64,000 nucleotides of DNA, from the NCBI GenBank assembly GCA_044378055.1, contig JBILXY010000003.1:19224-83223 (forward strand). The letters run 5' to 3'. A program made the position numbers and the translations under genes. The DNA is from JBILXY01 sp044378055. GTDB lineage: Bacteria; Patescibacteriota; JACMRA01. Of the stretch, positions 18,528-27,084 are shown one piece after another. The notes under the pieces were generated by a model, which had not been told where the DNA came from, did no database searches, and saw nothing but the letters and a program-made list of their open reading frames with translations. Position 1 is the stretch's first letter. Each line of letters opens with the position of its first letter.

Positions 18528-19823
18528 ATGTTTAGCAAGCAGTTTTCTTCTGGGCTTATTTGGCAAGTTGTAATTAAATTCTTAGCCATTGGCTTGGGGT
18601 TTTTTACTACACGGTGGCTGGTTGAATTATTGCCTAGCGCAGAGTATAGAAACTACAATTTAGTTTTAGCTTATAACGCGGTTTTATTGGTTTTAGTAGA
18701 TTTTGGAATTCCCCAAACAATTCAGAAAATATATACTCATTCCCAGGATGCAAAGGAAAATTCTAATTTCTGGACTACAATCACCATTTTAAGAATTTTC
18801 AGTTATTTTATTGGGTTAATTATTATTTTAGTAACTTATCCGCTTTCCCAAACTAGAGATTTAGGCTTGATTATAAGTTTATTTACCGCTCAATTTATTA
18901 TAGTAGCCGATATAAATTACCGCGCTATTTGCCAAGCGGTTGGAAGAACTTGGCAGTTTAGTTTAACCGATTTTCTTGGAAAAGCTATACTTGTTGGCCT
19001 ATTAATTCTTGGAAATTATGTAATGTACTTAAGCATTTCGCCATTATATTATTTTGTAACAGCCAGTATTTTTGCTTATTCAATTTCATTAATTTCCGAT
19101 GCATTTTGGCAGAAAAAATATACAAGTTTAAGCAAATTTGATTTTGGGCAATTAAAACTTTTAGCTACCAGTTTAATATATTTAGCCCTAGCTAATTTGA
19201 GCATTGCAATTTACTTAACTACCGATAAACTATTTTTAGCCTATTTTGGATTTTCAGATTTGGTAATAAACAGTTACGCTAATGCCTATAAATTATTTGA
19301 AATTGCTCAGGTGGTTCCTGGCCTTGTAATGCCGGCTATATCCAGTTTAATTGCTAGAAAAATTGTTCAAGAGATTGATGTGAACAACAAAAGAAAAGTT
19401 TTGTGGCAAGCTGCAGGCGCCAGCTTTATAATTGGCCTTGCCTTGTGGATTGGGGTAGTTTTGTTTGGAGGAATTATAATTTCCATTATTGATGGTGGTA
19501 ATAAATATCCTGAAACAATTAACTTGCTTCCAATCCTTTCAATTAGTTTAATTTTTATTTGTCCGATGTTGATTTTCAAAGATACTACAATCTTTCTTGG
19601 TTACGAAAAATATGACCTTATAACAACTTGTATTACGGCTTTTACTGCAGTCAGCTTATACATTCTATTAATTCCTACTTACGGGGCTATTGGGGCATCA
19701 CTGGCTACCATAGTTTCATATTTATTGGATTTAATTCTAAAGGCTGTATTTTTGGAACGAATTTTGCCAAAACTTAACGATAATAAACCTGATACAACTT
19801 CGAATATAAATCAATCATTGTAA
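18528..19823 (+). CDS. Polysaccharide (lipid-linked oligosaccharide) flippase, MOP superfamily
   Basis: A 431-residue integral membrane protein with about twelve to fourteen hydrophobic segments and the MOP/Wzx layout, starting with SSGLIWQVVIKFLAIGLGFF. Such proteins move lipid-linked glycan units to the outer face of the membrane. A central charged loop contains ATSLIYLALANLSIAIYLTTD, typical of the repeated half. It faces an oppositely oriented cluster with GT2-like and DegT aminotransferase genes, which supports a surface glycan role. The last 50 nt overlap the end of the opposing 19774-20766 gene. Confidence 0.85.
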   Translation: MFSKQFSSGLIWQVVIKFLAIGLGFFTTRWLVELLPSAEYRNYNLVLAYNAVLLVLVDFGIPQTIQKIYTHSQDAKENSNFWTTITILRIFSYFIGLIIILVTYPLSQTRDLGLIISLFTAQFIIVADINYRAICQAVGRTWQFSLTDFLGKAILVGLLILGNYVMYLSISPLYYFVTASIFAYSISLISDAFWQKKYTSLSKFDFGQLKLLATSLIYLALANLSIAIYLTTDKLFLAYFGFSDLVINSYANAYKLFEIAQVVPGLVMPAISSLIARKIVQEIDVNNKRKVLWQAAGASFIIGLALWIGVVLFGGIIISIIDGGNKYPETINLLPILSISLIFICPMLIFKDTTIFLGYEKYDLITTCITAFTAVSLYILLIPTYGAIGASLATIVSYLLDLILKAVFLERILPKLNDNKPDTTSNINQSL

Positions 19824-20766
19824 CTGAAGAAATCGAGTTGCTTTGAAATCCTAGTTCCACTAAATAATAATCTGGTTCGTTTAATTTACCAGTAATGAAA
19901 GTTAATGAATTATCCGAGTCTTGCTTCTTAGCAAATTTGAAATATGATTTAGATTTATCAATTTGAATTTTATTATTCTCTAAATCTTGAAATATATTTT
20001 CCTTTAGTTTATAAATTATCCCCGTATACAAATTCTGTTTCCAAACGATACATTCCTGTGAAGGATTATTAGGCTGACATCCATAGCTTAAATAAAATAC
20101 ATAATCCCCAATAGTTTTAGAATCAAACATTTTCATTGAATCAAAAGATCTAGCATCTTTAAAGGCGAAATTTAAAAAGTTTTCAGAAATTACCGAGAAA
20201 TTAAACTGTGAAATTACATTATTTTGAGTATAGACTATAGCATAAATTTGCTTTGTAAAAGATAATAAAAAAATATTAGAGGGGTTAATTTTAGTTTTAA
20301 CCTGCTTACCTTCTTCTGCATTTAATTCAACTATTTGAATAGCTTGAAGATTGGAATCTGAACACTGCGATGCAACAGGAAACCACCAATTTTGAACAGT
20401 TTTGGTAATAACCGGTTTAATATTCAAGTCAAAAGATGCGGGTAATTCTAATTTGCAAGTTAGATCGGTTTGTGAAATTGAAATAAAGTTATTAGATTCT
20501 TCAACTACATTATTATTTGGAATAATTTCAGTTTTATCCGATGGCTGCAAGGGAAGTTTATCAAAAACACCTGCAACTTCCTGTCTATTTCTAAAAATTC
20601 CAAGCGGATTGAAGTAAAAAACAAGCAACCCAATACCAATAATTATAAGGCTTGAAACGAAAAGTGAAGGAAGAACGGCAAGCCTTTGTGAATTTATTGC
20701 TACATTATTAGAGCCAAACTTTGTTGGTGAGTGAATTTTAAATTTTGAATTATTTTCAATATTCAT
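19774..20766 (-). CDS. Hypothetical membrane-anchored extracellular protein
   Basis: A 330-residue protein with a ~33-residue cytoplasmic start, one membrane helix at about 35-55 and a long outer part. That part has several Cys (TCKL, QCSD, GCQPNNPSQEC) that could form disulfides, and alternating strands suggestive of a beta fold. I recognise no family. Its ATG overlaps the upstream TAA by one base (TAATG), so translation is coupled to the upstream anchored protein. Its 3' end overlaps the opposing flippase gene by 50 nt. Confidence 0.55.
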   Translation of the reverse strand: MNIENNSKFKIHSPTKFGSNNVAINSQRLAVLPSLFVSSLIIIGIGLLVFYFNPLGIFRNRQEVAGVFDKLPLQPSDKTEIIPNNNVVEESNNFISISQTDLTCKLELPASFDLNIKPVITKTVQNWWFPVASQCSDSNLQAIQIVELNAEEGKQVKTKINPSNIFLLSFTKQIYAIVYTQNNVISQFNFSVISENFLNFAFKDARSFDSMKMFDSKTIGDYVFYLSYGCQPNNPSQECIVWKQNLYTGIIYKLKENIFQDLENNKIQIDKSKSYFKFAKKQDSDNSLTFITGKLNEPDYYLVELGFQSNSISSVTMIDLYSKLYQVYYR

Positions 20767-21587
20767 TATAAATTAAATTTCTGCCTAAGACTATTTACCA
20801 TAGGTTTAAGCTGATTTATATTATTAATAAAAGAATTATTTTCAAGTCTAGATTGTTCCACACTAGAAAAAAGCAGTGGTCTTACTGGCCAGCCATCATC
20901 AAATACTTTTGAAATACTATTTTTTTGTTCGTCGTTAAGTTTTTCTGAACTGTCATCTATAATTTTTTTCAGATTCTGAAGGGTTGTTTCCTGAAATGCA
21001 TTGTTAGACTTTAAAGAAGCTTGCTTTTGCAAATTAGTTTCTGCTTTTTCTAATTTCAAATTAAATTCTAAAATTTTAACACCGCCTTCATAACCTTTTT
21101 GTAAGTCTGCTTTGGTGGAGGTATCACTGCTGGCAACTTCCTTTAAATCGGCAAAGTCTCCTTGGAATTTTCTAAGTTCTTTTCTTTGTTCATACTCTTC
21201 TTTAAGTGGTTTAACTGTTTCATCATTAACCGTTAATATAAAATCTTTCAAAGCAAGTTCTAATTTTCTGGTATCAACATCGCCACTTTTACTTGGTACT
21301 TTAGAAGCTAAGTCGATAACAGTTTTTTCATAATCATTTAATTTACTAAAAAATGTATCATAAGTAGCGTCGTCATTTGCAACATTGTCTGTAACTTCAA
21401 CCAATTCTACGAAACCAGTTCTTAAAGTTGGCACAGTTTGATCAGCATAATCTATTAATTCTTTGGCGTATCCAGATTCCTGCGAGTTTTTAAGCCAAAA
21501 AGAACCAACCCCAAAGGCAATTAAACCAAAAAATAAAATAGCTGATAAATTCTTTTTAAATAATTCTTGAAGTTTAGTTTTAATCAT
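20766..21587 (-). CDS. Hypothetical membrane-anchored coiled-coil protein
   Basis: A 273-residue protein: short basic N-terminus, one membrane helix at ~15-31, then an extracellular all-helical region rich in Lys/Glu/Asp/Leu with heptad-like repeats. No family recognised. The start at 21587 is chosen because TTGACA lies exactly 35 nt upstream and because a terminator hairpin for the preceding gene occupies 21631-21673; a longer frame extending to 21662 would translate through both. It is first in an operon with the 19774-20766 gene. Confidence 0.6.
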   Translation of the reverse strand: MIKTKLQELFKKNLSAILFFGLIAFGVGSFWLKNSQESGYAKELIDYADQTVPTLRTGFVELVEVTDNVANDDATYDTFFSKLNDYEKTVIDLASKVPSKSGDVDTRKLELALKDFILTVNDETVKPLKEEYEQRKELRKFQGDFADLKEVASSDTSTKADLQKGYEGGVKILEFNLKLEKAETNLQKQASLKSNNAFQETTLQNLKKIIDDSSEKLNDEQKNSISKVFDDGWPVRPLLFSSVEQSRLENNSFINNINQLKPMVNSLRQKFNL

Positions 21588-21593
21588 GTTCCA

Positions 21594-21622
21594 AGGAAAG
21601 TTACACCCACCAGTTTTGTCAA
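21594..21622 (-). promoter_or_regulatory. Promoter of the coiled-coil anchor gene, leaderless type
   Basis: Minus strand TTGACA, 17 nt, TTTCCT (weak), then TGGAAC and the ATG at 21587; distance 35 nt. Confidence 0.55.
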
Positions 21623-21630
21623 AACCCAAT

Positions 21631-21673
21631 GAAAAAGTCCCCAAATTCGCACAAAATTGCAAATCGGGGGACT
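21631..21673 (-). terminator. Intrinsic terminator after the 21678-21992 gene
   Basis: Minus strand AGTCCCC pairs with GGGGACT, with a second inner stem (ATTTGC/GCGAAT) around AATTTTGT, followed by TTTTTC. It begins 5 nt after the stop codon. Confidence 0.75.
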
Positions 21674-21677
21674 AATT

Positions 21678-21992
21678 TTATTCAGAGATAATCTGTGACC
21701 AAGTAATTGTATTCTCCTCTACATTATCACAGTTAACATTACATACACTTGGTTGATCAGTTACTAGTATAAATTTAGCATTCGGGAATACTGATCGCAA
21801 CAATTCAAGATTTTTTGCCAATAAACTGTCGCATGTAATACAGCCGTTAAGAATAATTTTTTGGTACTTGAAAATTTCACACCCATTCCTACTCTTCTCT
21901 TCAACGGCTTGAATACTCATGCTCGAGAAAATCAGGTTATCCACAGGATTTTCTAAAACTACCAGAGTTTTTTCGTCACTTACTAATTCCAA
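21678..21992 (-). CDS. Small receiver-like protein, degenerate, unknown function
   Basis: A 104-residue protein beginning at TTG. AAGGAG lies nine bases upstream, a clear Shine-Dalgarno. The promoter is TTGACA, 17 nt, ATAATT, giving a leader of about 25 nt. The order strand (YQKIILNG), helix (LLAKNLELLRSVFPN), strand (AKFILVTDQ) matches receiver-domain topology around the phosphorylation site, but the acceptor Asp is replaced by Asn in ILNG. It carries five Cys, two of them in CNVNC, which could bind metal. It is a single-gene unit with a terminator. The function is unknown. Confidence 0.5.
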   Translation of the reverse strand: MELVSDEKTLVVLENPVDNLIFSSMSIQAVEEKSRNGCEIFKYQKIILNGCITCDSLLAKNLELLRSVFPNAKFILVTDQPSVCNVNCDNVEENTITWSQIISE

Positions 21993-22057
21993 TATTTTTG
22001 TCTCCTTAATTCCGAACTAATAATTATCCTAGAAATTCAGGAATTGTCAAGTTTAGA

Positions 22058-22822
22058 TTATTTTTTTATGTATTGTTTTTTGAACTCTAACCAACGGTAT
22101 TTTATTGAAACTGGGCTGAAAAAGGAGGCTTGCCAAATTTCTTTTTTGTCTTGAATTTTTTCCAAGATTAATTCGGTTTTTAAAAAAGGTTTAGCAGGGT
22201 CGAAGCCTGTAATGAACGAAAAAGGTGTTGTAATACTTTTTATTGGCACAAAGCCGTTTACCTTGTATAGGCTTGAAATATAATCTATTGCAAATAAGGC
22301 TTGTTTTACCATCCAGGAATCAGCATCGGTTTCATATTTTATTCGCCACTCTTTAATTAAATCTAGTCTGTAAATATATTTCACCCAAGGCAATAAATAA
22401 CCAAAATTATCCAAAATTTTTGCCTCAGAAATAGGACTAGATAAAATTGGCAGGGCTTCTGGGCTAAATACAGTTTTGCCGTTTCTGTAAACGAAACCTA
22501 AACCATACAATAATTTATCGGTTGGTTTTTCGGTTTCTTCAATCCACTTTCTTACATCAGATAAGAAATTTTTCTGAATACTTTCTTGTGGGTTTATCCA
22601 AATTAAATAATCCCCCTGAGCTTTAGCCAGCATTTCATTTTCAATATTCTGCTCGTCAGAATAAATTATAGTACAATTATTCCAATTCTGAAGACCCCCA
22701 AAGTCTATCACTGGAACTGTTACGCCAATAATAATTTGTTCATTCCTCCAATCTTGAGATATAATATCTTCCCATTTAAAATTTACAGAGGTAACTAAGC
22801 ATGCAAGGCTTAATTTTAACAT
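22058..22822 (-). CDS. Glycosyltransferase family 2-like protein, possibly inactive
   Basis: A 254-residue protein with the GT-A-like start LKLSLACLVTS, a strand and helix repeat, and a segment GDYLIWINPQESI where family 2 enzymes usually carry the metal-binding DxD (as in LDSDD). Here the acidic pair is INPQE, so catalysis with a metal-bound sugar nucleotide is doubtful. The C-terminal half is aromatic and helical. It lies 2 nt after the stop of the small anchored protein 22825-23097, in the envelope region with the DegT aminotransferase. It may be a divergent transferase or a structural homolog. Confidence 0.55.
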   Translation of the reverse strand: MLKLSLACLVTSVNFKWEDIISQDWRNEQIIIGVTVPVIDFGGLQNWNNCTIIYSDEQNIENEMLAKAQGDYLIWINPQESIQKNFLSDVRKWIEETEKPTDKLLYGLGFVYRNGKTVFSPEALPILSSPISEAKILDNFGYLLPWVKYIYRLDLIKEWRIKYETDADSWMVKQALFAIDYISSLYKVNGFVPIKSITTPFSFITGFDPAKPFLKTELILEKIQDKKEIWQASFFSPVSIKYRWLEFKKQYIKK

Positions 22823-22824
22823 AT

Positions 22825-23097
22825 CTATTGAATTGGTAAATTAGAAGTAGGAGGTGGTGTTGGCTTGCTTGGGTCAGTTTTGTTTTCAGGAGTAGTTAAA
22901 CCTTTAGGTGTTGGTACTTCTGAAGTATTTTTCTGACTCTGACTAGTATTTGATGAAGTTTTTTCAGCTTCTTTAGGCTTAAAAATGTTGAATATTACTA
23001 ATCCGCCAACAATGAACAATGCTAAAATAGCAACAGAAATTGCAATACTTGCGTTCTTATTTTTTAACCAAAATGTTTTTAATTTATTTTCAGGCAT
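22825..23097 (-). CDS. Small membrane-anchored Pro/Thr-rich protein
   Basis: A 90-residue protein: 15 basic cytoplasmic residues, one membrane helix (~16-40), then a tail of ~50 residues rich in Ser, Thr, Pro, Lys and Asn that is probably disordered outside the cell. No family recognised. The ATG lies only six bases after the CCA end of the tRNA-Ser gene on the same strand, so cutting the tRNA 3' end would leave an almost leaderless mRNA. It is followed closely by the GT2-like gene. Confidence 0.55.
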   Translation of the reverse strand: MPENKLKTFWLKNKNASIAISVAILALFIVGGLVIFNIFKPKEAEKTSSNTSQSQKNTSEVPTPKGLTTPENKTDPSKPTPPPTSNLPIQ

Positions 23098-23103
23098 ATT
23101 ACG

Positions 23104-23191
23104 TGGCGGAAGTGGTGGGATTCGAACCCACGAGAACTTGCGCTCAAGCGGTTTTCAAGACCGCCGCCATAGACCTCTAGGCGACACTTCC
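23104..23191 (-). tRNA. tRNA-Ser (UGA)
   Basis: Complement of 23104-23191. Acceptor GGAAGTG pairs with CACTTCC, discriminator G, encoded CCA. The anticodon loop CTTGAAA between GCGGT and ACCGC gives UGA. A long variable arm (TTGAGCGCAAG) confirms tRNA-Ser. The T arm GTGGGTTCGAATCCCAC is canonical. It is directly followed by the small membrane protein gene. Confidence 0.95.
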
Positions 23192-23213
23192 AATAACTAG
23201 AAAGGCTTCAAGG

Positions 23214-24467
23214 TTAAGCTTTGTCAAATTGGTTTACAACATTAGCAATAATTTCAGCTGTTTTTAAAGAAGTATTGATGTTTGTGGGTAGGTTTAAAAC
23301 TTGGTTTTGAATTAAATTTTCTACCACCGGGCAATTCAGTTTATCATAACTAAATACCGTTGGATCGCTTTGCACAGGAATAAAAGGTGAAAGATACCAC
23401 TGACCCAAAATAATTTGCTGTTTTTTAAGTTCAGCAATAATTTTTGGGTATAAGGATGAACTAACTAGAACTGGGAATCGCAAATAAACCGAACCTTTAT
23501 TATAGTTTATACTTAATTTTTCTGAATATATTTTGGCGATTGCAAGCCTATGTTTATTGAATGCTTGCAGCTGAGTTAGTTGAAAGTATAGATTAGGAAA
23601 TAAGTTTAAATGCATTTTTTCGGCATTAATTAACTTTGAAGTTCCTCTTTTTTCTTCAGATGTATAAACATCTCCGATCAGTTGTAATAAAGCTAATATT
23701 TTAAAAATTGGCTTACCAATTAAACCATAAAAAGGCCGAATTACAAAAGCCATAGACCAAATATAAGCAAGACTTCTTAGGCTTTCTATCCAACTTGCTT
23801 GGTTGATTTCTGAATAATTTTTTTCCATTCTAGCTTGCCATTCAGGATAATTCTTATGAATTATTGCTAATCCGCCGTTGGTACAAGATACAATTTTATC
23901 CCGCCCAAAACTAAAAAAACTGGCTTGCCCTAAATTACCAACTTCAATCAATTTACCATTTACCATCACTTCAGCCCCAAGAGAGTGAGCACAATCTTCA
24001 ATTATTATTACATTTTTTTCTTTGCAAAATTTTATTACCTCCGTCCAATCGGTCGAGATTCCAAAAGTATGTTGAATAATTAATACCTTAATCTCTTCAT
24101 TCCAATTTTTAGAAAAAGTGTTGATGTCTAAATTGTAATGTTCTGAATTAATATCTAAAACAACCGGTTTTAAACCAGCTTGCAAAACAGCGTTAGGAAC
24201 AACAACACAAGAAAAAGCCTGCAAAGCAACCTTACTATTTGGTGGCAATTCTAAACTTTTTAGCAATAAATATAAACCTGTTCTAGAGGATCTAGTGAAA
24301 AATTCTGGTGCGAAATGATTTGGAAATCTACCTTTGAAAAATGATTGAACTTTATTCTTAAAACTTAATTTTTTAGGATTAGAATATATTGGTGATTTCA
24401 AAGCAATTAATCCATCTTTTAAACCAAAATTTGGGCCAATTTCACATGAAGTCAGGTTGAATTTCAT
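23214..24467 (-). CDS. DegT/DnrJ/EryC1-family aminotransferase
   Basis: A 417-residue PLP enzyme of the sugar aminotransferase family, which usually makes amino sugars for surface glycans. The core has EDCAHSLGA (D158 would contact the PLP nitrogen), the SFFSFGRDK segment with Lys191 as the likely Schiff-base residue, and NGGL after it. Compared with typical members the Lys motif is unusual (GRDK instead of the HxxK form), and about 50 hydrophobic residues follow (YIWSMAFVIRPFYG), perhaps membrane-associating. The ATG is confirmed by TTGACA 35 nt upstream. tRNA-Ser lies downstream on the same strand. Confidence 0.82.
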   Translation of the reverse strand: MKFNLTSCEIGPNFGLKDGLIALKSPIYSNPKKLSFKNKVQSFFKGRFPNHFAPEFFTRSSRTGLYLLLKSLELPPNSKVALQAFSCVVVPNAVLQAGLKPVVLDINSEHYNLDINTFSKNWNEEIKVLIIQHTFGISTDWTEVIKFCKEKNVIIIEDCAHSLGAEVMVNGKLIEVGNLGQASFFSFGRDKIVSCTNGGLAIIHKNYPEWQARMEKNYSEINQASWIESLRSLAYIWSMAFVIRPFYGLIGKPIFKILALLQLIGDVYTSEEKRGTSKLINAEKMHLNLFPNLYFQLTQLQAFNKHRLAIAKIYSEKLSINYNKGSVYLRFPVLVSSSLYPKIIAELKKQQIILGQWYLSPFIPVQSDPTVFSYDKLNCPVVENLIQNQVLNLPTNINTSLKTAEIIANVVNQFDKA

Positions 24468-24473
24468 TATAAT

Positions 24474-24502
24474 AAAATTATTCTTTGAGCAGTCTATGTC
24501 AA
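24474..24502 (-). promoter_or_regulatory. Promoter of the DegT aminotransferase gene, leaderless type
   Basis: Minus strand TTGACA, 17 nt, AATTTT, then ATTATA and the ATG at 24467; distance 35 nt. Confidence 0.65.
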
Positions 24503-24604
24503 ATAAGAAAATCTTAGAATTCCAGATTAAATAGAGTTTTAGTTCACTTTGAGAGCCTTAATTTTTTTGACAAAACCGGTAATCTGCACTACCACAAAAT
24601 TATT

Positions 24605-25999
24605 ATGCCAGATCATTTTAATAGTAATAGTGATGTAAATAACTTCAGTCAGGTTAATAAAAAAATTAATAATAACGGAATAAAAAGTTTTACCAAAAAA
24701 GTTTCAGATTTCTTCAGATTAGTAGGAATTTTAATTGTTTTAATTCTTTTCGGAATAAGTTCATTATTTGCATTTTTAGTAATTAATCCAGACCATCAGT
24801 ATAGCAAATGGATGGTTGCCAATACTCCAATCAACAGAATTATAGGTTTAAATATTGCCAAGCCTGAAGCCGAAGGTAATAACAATTCACTTAATAATAT
24901 TTTAGGTTTAAATAAAGACAACAACAATTCCAATTTTGCCTTTTCAGTAGAGAACACTGCTAAATCTACAGTTGAAGTTGTAAATGATGTTATTCCTTCC
25001 GTAATTTCAATTACAGTTAAGGCCAAAAGCCCAGCAGCTTCAAGTACAATTGTTGCCGGCACAGGCTTTATTGTTAGCACCGATGGATTAGTGGTTACTA
25101 ATAAACATGTTATAGCAACTACTTGTGGATTACCAGATAATCTAGCCAACATTACTGGAATTACCCAAGATCAGCAAGCAGCACCATTAACTTTACTTAG
25201 CGTTGACCCATTAAACGATATTGCTATTTTAAAATTTACTAGCAACCCAAGTAATCTTGTTCCTGTAAAAATTGCTGATAGTATTAAATTAAAATTAGGA
25301 AGCGAGGCTATCGCCATTGGAAATGCTTTAGGACAATTAGATAACACAATAACCAAGGGAATTGTTTCAGGAATTAACAGAAATTTGGTTTACCCAGATT
25401 TAGATGAATGCACAAACCAAAAAGTTAATACTGACGGTTTAATTCAAACTGACGCAGCAATTAGCAAGGGTAACTCAGGAGGACCACTTTTTGACTCTTC
25501 AGGAAGACTTATTGGTATGAACACCTTCGGCACCGATGAAGGGCAAAATATTGGACTGGCCATTCCTTCCAATATTATTCAGTCGGCCTTAATTAGCTAT
25601 CAAAAGGATGGTAAAATTACAAGACCAAGATTAGGATTAACCAGCCAAACAATTACCCCAAGTATAAAGCAAGCCAAAGATTTGCCAATGGACTATGGAG
25701 AATTGGTTACTCCAGGAAATGGGCCTGCGGTTATATCTGGCTCTGCTGCTGATAAAGCAGGCTTAGCTGAAGGTGATATTATTTTAGAATTGGAAGGTCA
25801 AAAGTTAGTTTCATCAAACAACAACCCTACTCCGTTGAAAAGAATTTTAGCCAGTTTAACCGCTGGAGAAAAAATTAAATTAACTGTTCTAAAAACAAAA
25901 TCTAGAAATGGTGAGGGATTTATCTACAAAGAAAAATCTGAAACAGTAGAAGTAACTTTGGGAACTGTAAGTATAGATTTAAGTAATCCTACAAAATAG
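24605..25999 (+). CDS. HtrA/DegP-type membrane-anchored serine protease with PDZ domain
   Basis: A 464-residue envelope protease for damaged or misfolded extracytoplasmic proteins. One membrane helix lies at ~39-60 after an Asn-rich cytoplasmic start. The trypsin-like domain has His168 (NKHV), Asp205 (DPLNDIAIL) and Ser291 (KGNSGGP). A PDZ domain follows (~340-450) with SAADKAGLAEGDII. An insertion containing two Cys (TTCGLPDN, LDECTNQK) may form a disulfide. TTGACA at 24567 with 17-nt spacing leaves nine bases to the ATG, a near-leaderless start. It stands alone, with no sensor kinase nearby. Confidence 0.93.
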   Translation: MPDHFNSNSDVNNFSQVNKKINNNGIKSFTKKVSDFFRLVGILIVLILFGISSLFAFLVINPDHQYSKWMVANTPINRIIGLNIAKPEAEGNNNSLNNILGLNKDNNNSNFAFSVENTAKSTVEVVNDVIPSVISITVKAKSPAASSTIVAGTGFIVSTDGLVVTNKHVIATTCGLPDNLANITGITQDQQAAPLTLLSVDPLNDIAILKFTSNPSNLVPVKIADSIKLKLGSEAIAIGNALGQLDNTITKGIVSGINRNLVYPDLDECTNQKVNTDGLIQTDAAISKGNSGGPLFDSSGRLIGMNTFGTDEGQNIGLAIPSNIIQSALISYQKDGKITRPRLGLTSQTITPSIKQAKDLPMDYGELVTPGNGPAVISGSAADKAGLAEGDIILELEGQKLVSSNNNPTPLKRILASLTAGEKIKLTVLKTKSRNGEGFIYKEKSETVEVTLGTVSIDLSNPTK

Positions 26000-26081
26000 T
26001 TGAAGAAAATTTTTGAATTTTTGTATTTTTATTTTACTGGATAAGCATTGTTAAACCTTTAAAGTTTAAGCAGAACATATT

Positions 26082-26156
26082 TGGTAGCGCTACGGGGAAT
26101 TGAACCCCGATTACAGGAATGAAAATCCTGCGTCCTAACCATTAGACGATAGCGCC
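26082..26156 (-). tRNA. tRNA-Glu (UUC)
   Basis: Complement of 26082-26156. The anticodon loop TTTTCAT between CAGGA and TCCTG gives UUC. T arm CGGGGTTCAATTCCCCG, discriminator A and CCA are encoded. Acceptor GGCGCTA pairs with TAGCGCT; the first pair would be G1-U72, a wobble worth checking. Confidence 0.93.
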
Positions 26157-26223
26157 ATGAAAATGAATTTGTACTAAAAATTTGTACTATTTATTTTTTT
26201 CTTATATAGATTGATTTGTCAAG

Positions 26224-27057
26224 ATGAGTGTTCCAAACAGCTTCCCTAAGCAATTTACTAAAGCCCAGATAACTAGGCTGAATGAGGCTGGTATGGAAAA
26301 TTTATACAGTCTAATAACTTATTTTCCTTTTCGCTTACAAACTATACTTCCATACAATAAATTCTCTAAAGATTCATCTTGCCAATATTTATTTACAGGC
26401 ACTTTGGTGAATATTGAATTTAGAAAAGTAGGCAAAGGTTATTTTTTAATTGATCTTATAGGGGAAATGGGAGAGCGGGTTCAGGGATATTTATTTCAAA
26501 GTAATTCCTATATTTGGGCAGAGTTAAAAACTGGATTAAAATTTCAGTGGATCTTTCAAATTTCAACCAAAGGTTTTTTGAATATATTAAAATGGTCGGC
26601 TTTTAAGGGTGTTCAAAGTAGTTCATATTTTACTCTTGGTTCTGCAAGTGCAATACCTTGGCTTGTTCCAGTATATTCCAAAATCGGGCAATTAACCTCT
26701 GCTAAAATTAATTCTATTCATCAAAAAATTAGCCCGGCCGATTATATTTTAAATTTAGAAGGACTTATTCCTGAAAATAAATATTTTTCTAGTCATTTGG
26801 ATTTAAGCCAAATTCATAAACCAAGCAGCCAAGAAAGTTTTACAATTGCCTCTCATCAATGGATTGCCTTTAAATTGTTTTTAAGAATGGCGACATATAA
26901 ACAAATTAAGCTTAATAATCAAGTATTAATGGCTAAAAAATCGTCGATGAATTTAGACACTTTGAAGTTAATTAACGGCTCGATTCCTTTTGAATTAACT
27001 TTAAGCCAAAAAAATACAGTTTGGAATATACTGAAACAGGTTGGTGAAATTGACTAA
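26224..27057 (+). CDS. RecG N-terminal (wedge) domain protein lacking the helicase
   Basis: A 277-residue protein matching only the N-terminal part of the branch-migration helicase RecG: an initial helical segment (LNEAGMENLYSLITYFPFR), an OB-fold wedge domain, the loop IPWLVPVYSKIGQLT, and the helical linker up to SIPFELTLSQKNTVWNIL. In full RecG the next segment holds Walker A (GDVGSGKT); here a TAA follows and another gene with its own promoter begins, so the ~400-residue helicase is absent. It could bind forks without remodelling them, be half of a split gene, or be a decaying remnant. The open frame is clean. Confidence 0.75.
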   Translation: MSVPNSFPKQFTKAQITRLNEAGMENLYSLITYFPFRLQTILPYNKFSKDSSCQYLFTGTLVNIEFRKVGKGYFLIDLIGEMGERVQGYLFQSNSYIWAELKTGLKFQWIFQISTKGFLNILKWSAFKGVQSSSYFTLGSASAIPWLVPVYSKIGQLTSAKINSIHQKISPADYILNLEGLIPENKYFSSHLDLSQIHKPSSQESFTIASHQWIAFKLFLRMATYKQIKLNNQVLMAKKSSMNLDTLKLINGSIPFELTLSQKNTVWNILKQVGEID

Positions 27058-27078
27058 ATAGGTTAATTGTTAAATTCT
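27050..27078 (+). promoter_or_regulatory. Promoter of the 27085-27792 gene, leaderless type
   Basis: TTGACT, 17 nt, AATTCT, then TTTTAT and the ATG at 27085. The -35 box overlaps the stop codon of the RecG-like gene. Confidence 0.65.
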
Positions 27079-27084
27079 TTTTAT

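Noticed and set aside
21588..21662. Longer N-terminus for the coiled-coil anchor protein
   Set aside because: The extension would run through a promoter and the terminator of the upstream gene and would place 25 residues ahead of a normal membrane anchor.
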